Source: Brachypalpus laphriformis
Lineage: Eukaryota; Arthropoda; Insecta; Diptera; Syrphidae
Length of the DNA: 64,000 bases
NCBI GenBank assembly: GCA_945910035.1
Contig: OX246753.1
Coordinates: 256,173,477 to 256,237,476, forward strand
Direction: 5' to 3'
This document shows positions 1 to 9,965 of this stretch, one piece after another (position 1 is the first letter of the stretch; the number at the start of each line of letters is the position of its first letter). The position numbers were made by a program, and so were the translations under genes. Below the pieces are notes generated by a model. The model saw only the letters and a program-made list of their open reading frames with translations, had not been told where the DNA came from and made no database searches.

Positions 1-272
1 TTTGGAACGTTCATTGATATTGAACCGTTTTTAACAGGCTTCAAATGATCTCTTGTTTGAACGTGGCAATAGCAGCTGAACCGGTCGCGCTCTATCTTTT
101 GTACGATGGTTTCCTTGACGTGAGGGCTTTCACGGATCTTCGAACTTCTTATTCGATCAAGGTTTGTCACTCCTGCTGTTATGCAAAGCATCTTCATCAC
201 AGCTGCCGTTAATTTACTCTCATACTTTCTGTACATCGTCCAAATTGTGAGCGCTGGACGCACAACTGGATA
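1..272 (-). mobile_element. RTE-C non-LTR element, RT C-terminal fragment (copy A)
   Basis: Reading the minus strand gives a degenerate RT C-terminus with a VRPAL..WTMYRKYESKL stretch, then KMLCITAGV, then VKETIVQKIERDR and a CHV-R-DHL end. This pattern is typical of the last part of RTE-type ORFs. The piece runs off the left edge of the window. It matches 11185-11470, where the better copy keeps LYTAVVRPALTYGSQCW, so this copy carries a small internal deletion near 265-270. It is non-functional. The clade assignment is by motif only. Confidence 0.6.
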
Positions 273-639
273 ACGCTAAATGAACTACCAGCAATAAAGC
301 AGTCAAACTTTCATGAATGATATCCTCTTTAACTCCTAGCTAATACAGGCTAAAAAGAAGAACAACTTAGACAAATATAGATAAAACTACAACACGAGAA
401 TAATGAGCAACAATAGTCCATACGTTACTGCACCAACAGGCACTTCTCAGCGCCATCTGACACGCAGATGAATCTGCCAGTTAAGTAGAGCTAAGTATGA
501 ACACCTCTCGAAGATTCTAATCTCAAGCCCGGTAAACCTAGCGATGCACCAGAAGTACTTTTGCAAGAAACTCATAACGAAAATGGTAGTAACTCTCTCA
601 AAGAGGCAAGATCGCTGGCTACACAGCAATCGGAACTAA
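273..639. repeat. Unassigned repeat shared with 11531-11900
   Basis: This stretch aligns at high identity with the segment just before family A copy B, with small indels between the two copies. It lies between the RTE-C fragment and the start of recognisable family A coding sequence. Short open frames exist on both strands but none resembles a known protein. It may be a degraded 5' part of family A or unrelated DNA carried in the same duplication. Confidence 0.6.
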
Positions 640-1935
640 CCATCACAAACATTGCGGGTTAGCAACGTATGTCAGATAAGATACCTAGATGATAGTTACT
701 CTCCAACTACGCACTGCTGCAGTTCGAAGATCCCACGACAACACAAGAATGCTCAGGTTCAACATCGAGTGAGTGATCTTAGTGATCCCTCAGTGCGCCA
801 ACAATTAAGGGAGCACCTCTCGCAAGGTGTGGAAGCATTCAGCAGCTCACTGCCCACAACCATCCAAGTCATTGGTGTGCTGTGAAAAATGTTTTTACAT
901 CTGGTGCTGAAAGAATTGACGGTCGATCGCAGGGAAGACATAGGGCGTGGCTTTCCGAGGATATCTGGAAACGGGTTGACGAACGAAAACAGCTCAAAGC
1001 TTGCATTGCAGCTACTCCAGCAGCAGGGAAAAGCGAGCTAGAGTCCCTATATCGCATGAAGATGAGGAAGTTCAGCGTAGCGTGCGACGTGACAGGCGCA
1101 ACTACATCAACTCGCTGGCTTGCTATTCTCATAGTATTTATGAAAGACTTTTCACCTACCCTCGGAAAAAAAAAAACTCGCTGGCTACAGAAACAGAAGA
1201 AGCTGCACGGAGGTGCAACAATTGGATAGTCTGCAGAATCACCAAAGAGCTGATAGGTGGTCGCAGCTCCACCCAACACTCAGTGAAAAGCCTAAACGGT
1301 TCCTTGCTCATTTCGGATGAGGACCAGCTCAAGAGATGGAAGGAGCATTTTGCTACGGTTTTGTACCGCGAATTCGCTAGCGATATGCTCCCAAATCAGA
1401 CTGAGATGTCCGAGGTGAGAAGTTCCCGAATACGCAACACGACTCCCAGTAAAGATGAGATCATTACCGCGATCAAGACACTCAAAACCAACAAGGCGGT
1501 AGGACTTGACGGTATTCCAGCAGAGCTCTTACGAGTAGCGCTAACAACATCGGCTGAGCTTCTGCTTCCACTTATAGAGAGAGCTTGGGAAGCTGAGAGC
1601 TCTCCTAAAGAGTGGAAAAAGGGAGTGATCGTCAAGCTTCCTAAGAAAGAAAATTTCATGGAGTGCGGAAACTGGAGGGTATCTGCGTGCTGCTTGCTGT
1701 AGCTAAGATAATAGCTAAAATCATCCTGGAGCGAATGAAACAATATCTGGAAGACACACTCAATGCCGAACAAGCAGGTTTTTGCTCTGGATCCTCCTGT
1801 GCCGACCACATCAACGACCTGCGGATTATCATCTAACAGTGTGTTGAATATCGATCGCCACTGCACTTGCTGTTCATCGATTTTGAGAAGGCGTTCGATA
1901 GTGTCAACAGGGAGTTTATTTGGCGTGCCTTACGC
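640..1935 (+). mobile_element. Family A non-LTR retrotransposon, copy A (EN end plus half of RT)
   Basis: It starts at the end of the endonuclease domain (LRLRTA followed by MLRFNIERVSDL) and runs into the RT N-terminal region. ITKELIGGRSS, NKAVGLDGIPAELL, KLPKKENFMECGNW and the RT A-box FIDFEKAFDSVN are all visible. Relative to copy B at 17444-19690 it carries a one-base loss near 870 and further stops. It ends abruptly near 1935, where LOA-a sequence begins, so the YADD box and C-terminus are absent. The closest relative in the window is family B at 33403-36709. It is a pseudogene of an RTE/CFDP2-like LINE; the exact clade is uncertain. Confidence 0.8.
1121..1174 (+). mobile_element. Short poly-A retroposed insert inside family A
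   Basis: A 54-base piece ending in a run of A sits between two copies of AACTCGCTGGCT (1109-1120 and 1175-1186). The flanking duplication plus A tail is the signature of target-primed retroposition of a very short 3' end. Insert plus duplication is 66 bp, so the RT frame stays open here. The same insert at the same site is in copy B (17803-17860). I do not recognise the source sequence. Confidence 0.8.
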
Positions 1936-2085
1936 GTGCCCTCACCATCACTCCTGGACAGTGATCCTTGTGGCCTCTCTCTCGATGATGATCTTCTGTC
2001 ATCGGATTCAGAGGAAGCCAACAATACCATGATAATGGTATCTGAAGCGAGAAGTAGCCCCAATGCTGCGGATCCTTCAGATTAA
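1936..2085 (+). pseudogene. LOA-a ORF1 C-terminal end
   Basis: Just past the junction with family A, an open frame runs to a stop at 2083-2085 and ends in SEARSSPNAADPSD. It overlaps the start codon of the endonuclease/RT ORF at 2063 by about 23 bases in a different frame. Overlapping or closely abutting ORF1/ORF2 ends are usual in R1/LOA-group elements. That positional argument is the only reason for calling it ORF1, because no zinc knuckle remains in this short tail. Confidence 0.5.
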
Positions 2086-2649
2086 CCTGCATCACTCCAT
2101 CACGGCTTCGGCCTCTCTTATTCTCCGGCTCAGCAAATACGGGGAAGACTTAGTCTTGACCCAGGAACCATGGGTTGTTGGAAACCGGGTTTTTGGACTC
2201 AAGACTCCAAACTACAAATTAATCTACGCAAGAAAGGAAGGTAAACCGAGATCCTATATCCTTGCGAAGACCCGTCTAAACATCCTTTTACTCTCTAATT
2301 TCAGCAATCAAGGCATAGTCGCTACCAACCTGGAATTGCGATCAAGAAATTACTGGCTGGTATCGGCTTGTCTAGGTCACGATCTTGTGGGCCCACTCCC
2401 CCCGGACATCTTGTGGAGCTTGATTGCTGTAGCAGATAGCCGAAACACTGGTCTCATCACTGGCTATGATGCGAATGCCCATTACTCAATCTGGAGCAGT
2501 TCCGATATAAATGAAAGAGGTGAGTAACTTTTTGACTTTATCCTTAGTACTAAACTCCTAATCTGTAACAGGGGGTGCAAACCGACCTTCATTACTCGCA
2601 ACCGACAAAAAGTCCTGGACATCACTCTTGTCTCCGATCACTTATATAA
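2063..2649 (+). pseudogene. LOA-a ORF2 apurinic-like endonuclease domain
   Basis: The frame begins MLRILQINLHHS and contains LTQEPWV, GYDANAHYSIWSS and DINERGE. After a stop at 2525-2527 it continues with FITRNRQKVLDITLVSD. These are the conserved blocks of the LINE endonuclease that nicks target DNA: the N and E of the early blocks and the DANAH block. The last block (S-DH) is lost, since the sequence jumps near 2650 to the region before RT. The ATG at 2063 is a credible native start because it overlaps the upstream ORF end. Confidence 0.75.
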
Positions 2650-3908
2650 CTCGGTTAAGCACTCTGACTATCTGCCTGATCAGAAGGTTTTTAGAAATTA
2701 TAGGAAAACCAACTGGTCCCTTTATAGGAAACGTTTATTAACGCTTATTCCCTCCCACCTGCCTACTGAACCTTCTTGCACTGAAGACCTTGACAATCTA
2801 GTCAACACCCTAACATCGGCACTAAATGGTGCCATGGCCGAGGCCTGCCCACTCCGCAAACCTCGAGGTAAAATGAAACCTCCCTGGTGGAATGCAAATC
2901 TCAGTACTCTTAGGAAAGACAGTAGACTCCTTTTTAATACTGCTAAAAGCTCCCGTGAGACGGCCGACTGGGACTCCTATAAACTGTCTCTCAGAAAATA
3001 CAAAATCTCACTGAGGAAGGAGCAACGACGTTCCTGGAGACTTTTCTGCGACAGCATTGAAGAGTCCTCGGAAGCTTCCAGGTTGCGAAAAATCCTCTCT
3101 AAAAGCCCTGCTATACCCAGCTTCCTTTTGCATCCGGATAGTTACTGGACCTCCTCTGCTGAGGAATCCATTGACATCTTACTGGATACTCACTTTCCTG
3201 GTAGCTCCCCTGTTGCTGTATCGCAAGAGGGAAATCCCCCCCCACCCCTAACCTTGCAGCAACTCGTTGGTCTTGATAACTACAGAAAAGATCCGATGGG
3301 CCATGCGCAGTTTCAAACCCTTCAAGTCCCCAGGACCTGGCGGTGTTATTCCAGCTAAAATTCAGCAATGCGGGGACATTGTGCTTCCATGGCTCAAAGT
3401 CATCTTGTCGGGCTGTCTAAAGCTGGTCTATATTCCCAAACTATGGACCGAGGTTAAAGTCATATTCATACCTAAGGCAGGAAAGAGACCGCACGTGGAA
3501 CCAAAGGATCTCCGACCTATCAGTCTATCGTCCTTTCTACTTAAAACTCTAGAAAGGTTAATTGATATCCATCTTCGGCAAAGTATTAGCCCAGCTCTGC
3601 TTTCGCCGTCCGAACATGCGCACTGCAAAGGCAAATCGGTTCAGACTGCCTTACATTCGCTTGTGCGCATCATCGAAAAATCATTGAGCATCAAAGAATA
3701 CACCATGGTGGCTTTCCTTGACATTGAGGGAGCTTTTAACAATGTCAAACCAAAGGCGATTACCGACGCACTTGTAAATCTGAAAGTGGATACTTCGCTC
3801 GGAGTGTTGATCAATCAATTGCTTACATACAAAATTATTAACACACAGCTGGGCGGAACATCGGCCAGAAGAATTGCTCGCTGCGGTACACCTCAAGGTG
3901 GAGTCTAG
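2650..3908 (+). pseudogene. LOA-a ORF2, RT N-terminal half
   Basis: It reads PPWWNANLSTLRKDSR, then after a frameshift near 3260 SFKPFKSPGPGGVIPAKI, IFIPKAGKRPH, RPISLSSFLLKTLERLID and VAFLDIEGAFNNV, and stops at CGTPQGGV. This order matches LOA-clade RTs (Bilbo/Baggins type) and matches the second LOA-a copy at 49647-53379. The copy is cut immediately after the TPQGG box, so it lacks the YADD box and RNase H. The sequence after 3908 is unrelated. Confidence 0.8.
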
Positions 3909-5035
3909 CTTTTTATTGAGAGCATGTAGCCTCTGTTGGAGACATGTTCAGTGGGCAGGTAGTCAGTGGAAGTGGCAGGATGACAGTGCATCGAAAGTAT
4001 TATGGCATGTCCTGTGTGTTGCTCGTTTCACTGCTTGGAGCCTCTCAGTCTTATTGCTGAGCTGATGTGGGAGAACTTCTCAGTGCACCGGTAATGCTGA
4101 GGCATGCAACTCGCTGAGTTTAAATATATATGGTATACATACAGAAGAATAAATAAATTACTGAGTTTATTCAGCTATAATTGTATCTAACTTGCTTTTG
4201 AATCTTTTTACTTTCTTTTACTGTCTTGGTCTTGAAAATTAAACGTCAATCGGCAAATATGTTTTTACCATATTAAATAATAAAAATTAATGAAAAACTG
4301 CTTACTTGGAATTATCCATAAAGGTTTCAATTAGCTATTACTAAAGGAGTTAAAAGAACCATCCCCTCCCCTCGCGACTTTTTTTTCCAAGCAATCCAAT
4401 CAAATTGCATAAATCTATGAGAAGTGCACTAAGCACAAATTGTATCAAAAACCATAACTCCTGCCTTTTACACCTTCTCAGCAGAATGATAATCAAATAC
4501 TTCTCAGAATTTGTTTCTATTCGTGTACCTACAGGTAGCAAAGACAAAAAGACCATTTCCGTCCTAATCCCCTCGTTAGCGCTCCTTGCTGCATGGAATA
4601 TTTTATTCTGCTTAGCGTGGTAACAGGTGATAAATAGAATTTTTTCTAGTTTTCCATGGACTTACTCGTAGCTACAGATTTTCTTTTTGAAAGAAAACTT
4701 TATAAAAGAAAAATTAATAAACTTATAATTCGCAACAACATCAATAGACAAAAGTTATGCGACCATAATCATTAAGAACTAAACAAAGGGAAAAGGATTT
4801 CAGTTAGTCAGCAGCTAAATGGTAAAAGTTTCTGAAAGAAACTGCATATGAGTTTCTGTTTGTTTTTTTTATCTCAACAACTAATCGAGTTTTAAATTCA
4901 GTAATTAAGGAACTTCGATATGATGATAAAGAAGTTTTGAGATTATACAGACATTGTAATTATTACCAATTTATATTAATTGGTAAACGATAAAACTAAA
5001 ACAATAAAATTAAAAAAGACAATACCAACCATGGT
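3909..5035. other. Interval without recognisable gene
   Basis: This is about 1.1 kb of mostly AT-rich DNA. The first 150 bases are more balanced and could be an unidentified repeat. An AATAAATAAATT run lies near 4150. I see no conserved coding pattern on either strand and no matching copy elsewhere in the window. Confidence 0.5.
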
Positions 5036-5690
5036 TCAAAAGTCCAGGCAGCAGTTTCACTGAGGATAAGAAACAGAGAGCACTACTGCTCTTAGAAACT
5101 CACTTCCCCGGAAGCTAACTGAACATCGACGAAGGAAGTACGGCCACCACAACAAGACCTCGGAAAGAAGATTTGGAAATAGCAGGTGCTATCTGTTTCA
5201 TCATGGGGACCGAACCCCAAAATCATCTAATGGATGCATACAGCTATTGTAAGGTCAATACTAACTTATGGCAGCCTTGTATGGTGGCAAGTCGACAGCA
5301 AAATTAACAACCTAACCAGTGCAATGAGAACGACACAGCAGGACTCGAGGCCATTCTCAATCTGCTTCCGCTAGACATCTTTATACAAGCATCGGCGGCT
5401 GGTAGTGCCGTAAGATAAAGCCAGAAAGATAGCTGGAGTCTAACCGCAATGGGTCATACTACAATCCTACAAAGATATCTGAGCAAAGTATCCAGTACAG
5501 ACTACACAATGCCATATCTAGACTTCACGATACCATATCTAACCACCCATCCGAGCAGTGAAGACTGTAAAAACGACAGAACCCCTAACGCGCGACCTAT
5601 AGCTGTTTACACGGATAGATCCAAAATGGAAATAGGTGTAGGCGCAGGCATCTTCCCTGAACCGCTTGGTATCTACATGTCAGGTCGGCT
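5036..5690 (+). mobile_element. Degenerate LOA-type fragment (RT tail to RNase H start)
   Basis: Scattered frames resemble LOA elements: LLETHFPGS-like sequence near 5090, an AALYGG-like RT thumb block near 5265, LEAILNLLPLDIF near 5350, and the RNase H opening block VYTDRSKMEIGVGAGI at about 5605-5650. Stops and shifts occur in every frame. The RNase H stops after its first block at the 5690 junction, where LOA-b sequence begins in an earlier part of the ORF. Confidence 0.6.
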
Positions 5691-6872
5691 GCACGGGAGC
5701 TTTTCCGAGTACGCCTGACTCTGCTCTAGACGCTTTGCTAAACTTACCTCCCCTCGATACTTATATCATGGGTTGCACTATCAAAGCCATCCATCGTCTT
5801 AGGCGGGGCGGTTTTTGGAAATCCACACTGGAATTTTGATGAACTTGCGCGACACTTATCTTACGGCTCATGGATATGTCCTCTGGTGCAATGACACCAG
5901 AACTCCAGCTGATGCGCAAATTCAGAGTCGACTTTCCTTGTGTTCAGGACTGACTTCGGGCAGAGTCTGAGCCAGGAATGGAATGTAGTAGTATTTTCAC
6001 GGACGGTTCCAAAACCAGTCAAGCGTCTGGCGCGGATGTCTTCCTTGAAGTCGACAACATTAGACTTCTTTTCTCGTTAGGCAAATATGCGTCTGTTTTC
6101 CAAGTGGAAACTTATGCAATCCTAATGGCCATGAACTATGTTGTGAAAAGCAGGTGGAAGGGACGTAGCATTTGTGTCTGTAGTGACAGTCAGGCTACCC
6201 TTAAGACGTTGCTTAACCCTATAACCACTTCCAAAATAGTTCGTGAAACCAAAACTCTTTAAACTCGGTCGCAAGACAGAATTCTCTATCTCTTATCTGG
6301 GTCACAGGTAACACTGGGAACGAGATCTCCGATGAGGTTGCTAGACAAGGCTCAGAGGAGACTTTCTCAGGTCCCGAACCCGCGTTGGGTCTCCCTGCGT
6401 CCTCGGTTAGGGCTTCCATTGACGATTGGGTCTCTCATGAGCACTATTGTGTGTGGCATGACTCTCCAGGATGCAGGTTGACTAAACGCATGCTCCCGGA
6501 CGCCTGTAAGAAATCGGCGGCATTCTTGCTGTCTCTCAGCAGAAAAGACTATAGACAACTTATTGGCGTCTTGACAGGCCACTTTGCTTTTGCCAAGCAC
6601 CTTAAATGACACTACAATCTGCGATGCTTGTGGAGAGAGCGACGACACTGCGGAACATTATTTCTGTGAGTGTCCGGCCTTTGCTGGTATCAGGTGCCAT
6701 ATCCTTGGTGCTGATGTGGTGAGTGCTGGTTACACTACCGCCATCATCACCATACCACCTCATCACTGAAGTGCTTGCTTGGATTTCTTAGAAAGACAAG
6801 GAAATTCCAATAAAATGGGTAAAACAGAGTTTGCTCTCTGGTAGTACGTGCTCCATTCGAGCGTTTCCTATC
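5691..6872 (+). mobile_element. LOA-b copy 1: RT tail, RNase H and CCHC end
   Basis: It starts inside the RT C-terminal region (GSFSEYA vs TGAFSSTPDSALDALL in copy 2), then reads RNase H from 5978 (FTDGSKTSQ, VFQVETYAILMAM, VCSDSQATLKTLL). It ends with ARQGSEETFSGPEP, GVLTGHFAFAKHL and a C-terminal cysteine motif C-DACGESDDTAEHYFCECPA. The likely 3' end is near 6872, by comparison with the poly-A end of copy 2 at about 37743. RNase H removes RNA from the RNA:DNA hybrid; here several stops make it a pseudogene. Confidence 0.8.
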
Positions 6873-6879
6873 CCGGCAA

Positions 6880-7524
6880 AAAGAAATACATGTCAGCTCG
6901 GCTTCCGAACTAGAGTAGCATTTTCCAGGCGGAGGTCCTAGCAGTGACAATAGCGGCCCGTAACGCTGCGATGAGGGCAATACCACGGGAGGATATCACA
7001 TTTTTCATCGACAGCCAGGCAGCGATAAAAGCAGTATCTGCTACAGAAATTGAATCGAAGCTTGTAAGGAGAACGAGATAAAGCTCTGCTGGATCCCTGG
7101 ACATGAAGGGATACCAGGCAATAAGAAAGCCGAAGAATTGGCTAGAAGAGAATTAGCACTAAACTTGAACCAATCCGACGCCTCAATGTACATTGCGCCT
7201 TGCTCACTCAAACTCGCAAACAATAGGTGGGTCTCTTTTGACACTTGCATCACCACCAGGTGGCTATGGCCTACATTTGATGGAGCAAGAACCAATAGAC
7301 TCGTGCAGAGGGACAGAAAATCCCTCTCTACTCTCATAGGAATCATTACAGGACATAACACTATATGGTACGACATGAACAAATTACGCGTGACGAACAA
7401 ATACCTTTGTAGAGGCTGCGGTGACGAGGAGGTTCAGGAGTACACTACCCACTTTCTTTGCTACTGGCCAGGCCTCTATCATCTAAAGAATAAGTTCTTG
7501 GACAAAACTTCTTTAAGGATCTAG
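6880..7524 (+). mobile_element. LOA-d fragment: RNase H and C-terminal zinc motif
   Basis: The translation shows TFQAEVLAVTIAAR, FFIDSQAAIKAV, then after a small deletion and stop LCWIPGHEGIPGNKKAEELARREL. From 7138 a frame of 128 codons ends in a C-terminal domain with ITGHNTIWYDMNKL and CRGCGDEEVQEYTTHFLC. The D of DSQA, the H of PGH and the C-x2-C...H...C cluster are present. The first RNase H block (TDGS) is missing, so the copy is 5' truncated and inactive. It differs from the LOA-b end and is a separate family. Confidence 0.75.
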
Positions 7525-7554
7525 AAAAATTGTCTAAAAATTGCTCAAATCTGC

Positions 7555-8381
7555 TTAAGCAGATGACCTTGCTGCCGAACTTTTCAAGGCAGGAGGAGAT
7601 GAGTTGGTAAGGAGTATGCACCAGCTCATCTGCAAAATCTAGTCGGACGAAAGTATGTCCAATGAATGGAACCCATCATCTGCGCCAACTACAACATCAC
7701 ATAGCCTGTCTGCCATATTATGTGAACACCTTAAACCGATCGTGAACAACCTGATATATCCTTATCAGTGCGGTTTCAGGCCGGGAAAGTCCACCATTGA
7801 CCAAATATTCACACTACGGCAGATCTTGGAATAGACCCACGAATATAAAATCGATACTTCATCGATTTCAAAGTTGCCTATGAGGCGTTCGATTTCATTG
7901 AAAGTCTTAGACAAAGTGACGCGCTATCACGCGATCACTTTAATATAAAACTTGGAAGAATTGTACAAAACTCACAAGCCAACACGTGAGGTACAATCTT
8001 TTCCAGGTCTGAAGAACTACTCGCTTATGCCAATGACATTGACATAATCCGAAGAACTCAGTGGGCCGTCAATGGAGAATTTGCGAGTATTGAGATCGAG
8101 GCAGCAAAGATGGGTTTAGGGGTCAATGAAAACAAAACAAAATATATGTTGTCTACGAAGAGGACACCCAACATCGGCGTCTTGGACAGAACGCCACAAT
8201 AGACAGATATAATTTTGAGGTAGCAAAGAACTTTGTCTACCTAGGCTCTATGGTGAGCTCCGCAAATGACATCAGTAGGAAGATCAAACGAAGAACTACT
8301 CTTGCCAAACACTGTTTCTATGGGCTAAGAAGGCAATTGAGTAACAAAGCTCCATCTCGAACTACTAAGGTAACTCTGTAT
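7555..8381 (+). mobile_element. RTE-1 copy 1, first part (RT core, degenerate)
   Basis: The sequence closely follows the RTE-1 copy at 27180-29680: AAELFKAGGDELVRSMHQLIC, CGFRPGKSTIDQIFTLRQIL and LLAYANDIDII (the A-D-D box reads AND here). It has large internal deletions and many stops. It is interrupted at 8381 by LOA-c and resumes at 9133 in the same RTE-1 position. The left end near 7555 is not flanked by any visible duplication. Confidence 0.8.
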
Positions 8382-9132
8382 CAGACAGCCAAGCCGCTAT
8401 TAAAGCACTGACCTCGCATGAGATCAGATCCAAACTGGTATGGGAGTGTCTCACCAGGATCAACAAACTGGGAGAAACAAACAAAGTAACTCTCTACTGG
8501 GTACCAGGACATGTAGGAGTAGAGGGGAACGAAGCAGCTGATGAGCTAGCTAGAAACGGATCAGACACGCCATTCCTTGGACCAGAACCCTTCTGTGGGA
8601 TAGGACCCCACAAAATAAGGGAAGACTTAAGGAAAGAAGAAGAGAACAAATGGGCCAAACATTGGGACGATATCCCCCAAATAAGACAGGCAAAGGAACT
8701 TCTGGGGAAATACAACCAGAAAAGAAGCAGAGCCTGCCTAAGAGTTAGTAAGAATCGGCTTCGCATCTTGGCGGGCATGTTAACAGGTCACTGCAGACTT
8801 AAGGAGCACCTTAGGAAACTGGGAATAGAGGGAGACGGACACTGCAGATTCTGCAGGGACTTCGCAGAAACACCAGCGCACCTTCTTATGGAATGCGAAG
8901 CACTGATCCACAAAAGAAGGAATCGCCTTGGTGCCTACCTCCTATCAGAAACGGATTTGCCTTCGCTGGATCCACTGAAGATACTCCGGTTTGCTGTAGC
9001 AGCTGGACTGGAGGAAGTGCTCTAGACCGAGTATATCATCGGCTAGAAACTTAGTAATGGGGGCACAATAGATCTTTTATAGGTCGCAGTGCACTTGCAC
9101 CTCTCAACAATATAAATCTATCTATCTCTATC
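8382..9132 (+). mobile_element. LOA-c 3' fragment inserted in RTE-1
   Basis: It opens inside RNase H at SDSQAAIKALTSHE and reads one open frame to the stop near 9023-9025: LYWVPGHVGVEGNEAADELARNGS, GPEPFCGIG, AGMLTGHCRLKEHLRKLG and C-RFCRDFAETPAHLLMEC-EA. The 3' end carries a TCTA/TATC microsatellite (about 9112-9132). TAACTCTGTAT flanks it at 8371-8381 and 9133-9143, an 11-bp target-site duplication within RTE-1. The 5' truncation and intact frame suggest a fairly recent insertion. Confidence 0.9.
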
Positions 9133-9575
9133 TAACTCTGTATAAGACAATAATCACTTTGTAGCCGACTATGTCAAAATCGGGTGAGGATGCCCATGGT
9201 TACTTTAAGAGAAAAGTTCTTCGAGTGACTTTTGGTCCCATCTGCAGGGTAGTGGAGGAGAAATTACAATGCCGAACTATACGGCCTATACAATGACATC
9301 GACTTAGCCAGAAGTGTTCACATACAGTGACTAAAATGGGTGGGCCATGTAGAGCGAATTGAGCCCAACGTTCCAACCCGGAAAGTCTTCGAATCCACCC
9401 CGGATGGACGGCGCAGTAGAGAACGACCTCGCGGTAGATGGTGCAAACAAGTGGAGGGGGACCTCAACCAACTTGGCGTGTGCAACTGGAGGCAGGTGGG
9501 TCGTAACCGGGCTGGATGGAGAGGTTAGTCGGCTGAGGTCCAGGTAGCGCCATTTAAGTAAGTATTATAAGTATA
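9133..9575 (+). mobile_element. RTE-1 copy 1, 3' end
   Basis: It resumes the RTE-1 reading (ERKVLR.TFGPICR.., YNAELYGLYNDIDLAR, GHVERIEPNVPTRKVFES, GRPRGRW-KQVE-DLNQLGV-NWRQV) and ends in the family 3' terminus GTAGCGCCAT followed by a short AAGT-type tail at about 9555-9575. Several frames are shifted. Compare the complete 3' end at 29400-29680. Confidence 0.85.
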
Positions 9576-9857
9576 ATACATACACATATGTGTACGAACA
9601 CAAAAAAAATATTGAACATCAGTAATTTAAGTAATTATGGTGACGAAATTTCTAAGATTTGCTTTAATTCCAGGTAGTGGTTTTCGACGTATGTATGAAA
9701 AGATTCTGAGAAAAATACTTGTATGGTATAATAAAGGGGCTGTGCTTGACATAATGTAAGAAGAACACCATAAAACTATAATAACGTTATTATCCCTTAT
9801 TTTAGCATGACGTTTTTTAAGGACTAATTACCGAGATATGGTTTACCAGGTCAATCC
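9576..9857. other. Upstream flank of the 9966 gene
   Basis: About 280 AT-rich bases lie between the RTE-1 tail and the TATA box. No coding pattern or repeat copy is visible. If the downstream gene is expressed, its proximal control elements would sit here. Confidence 0.4.
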
Positions 9858-9892
9858 TATATAAAGCGAGGTTTAGGCACCGAAAATCAGTC
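9858..9892 (+). promoter_or_regulatory. TATA box and TCAGTC initiator
   Basis: TATATAAA at 9858-9865 is followed by TCAGTC at 9887-9892. The distance from the TATAAA T (9860) to the initiator A (9889) is about 29 bases, the normal spacing for a TATA/Inr RNA polymerase II core promoter in arthropods. Transcription would start at about 9889, giving a 77-base 5' leader before the ATG at 9966. Confidence 0.7.
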
Positions 9893-9965
9893 TCAAGTTA
9901 AGCATTGACATTGAAAGACGTGAATTACTCAGTATTTTGTTCTCAAAATTATTATTCAAAAAAAT

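Noticed and set aside
869..1279. Minus-strand open frames of 100-160 codons opposite RT genes (869-1279, 1396-1866, 17551-18018, 46289-46759 and similar)
   Set aside because: They mirror conserved RT coding on the plus strand and have no motifs of their own.
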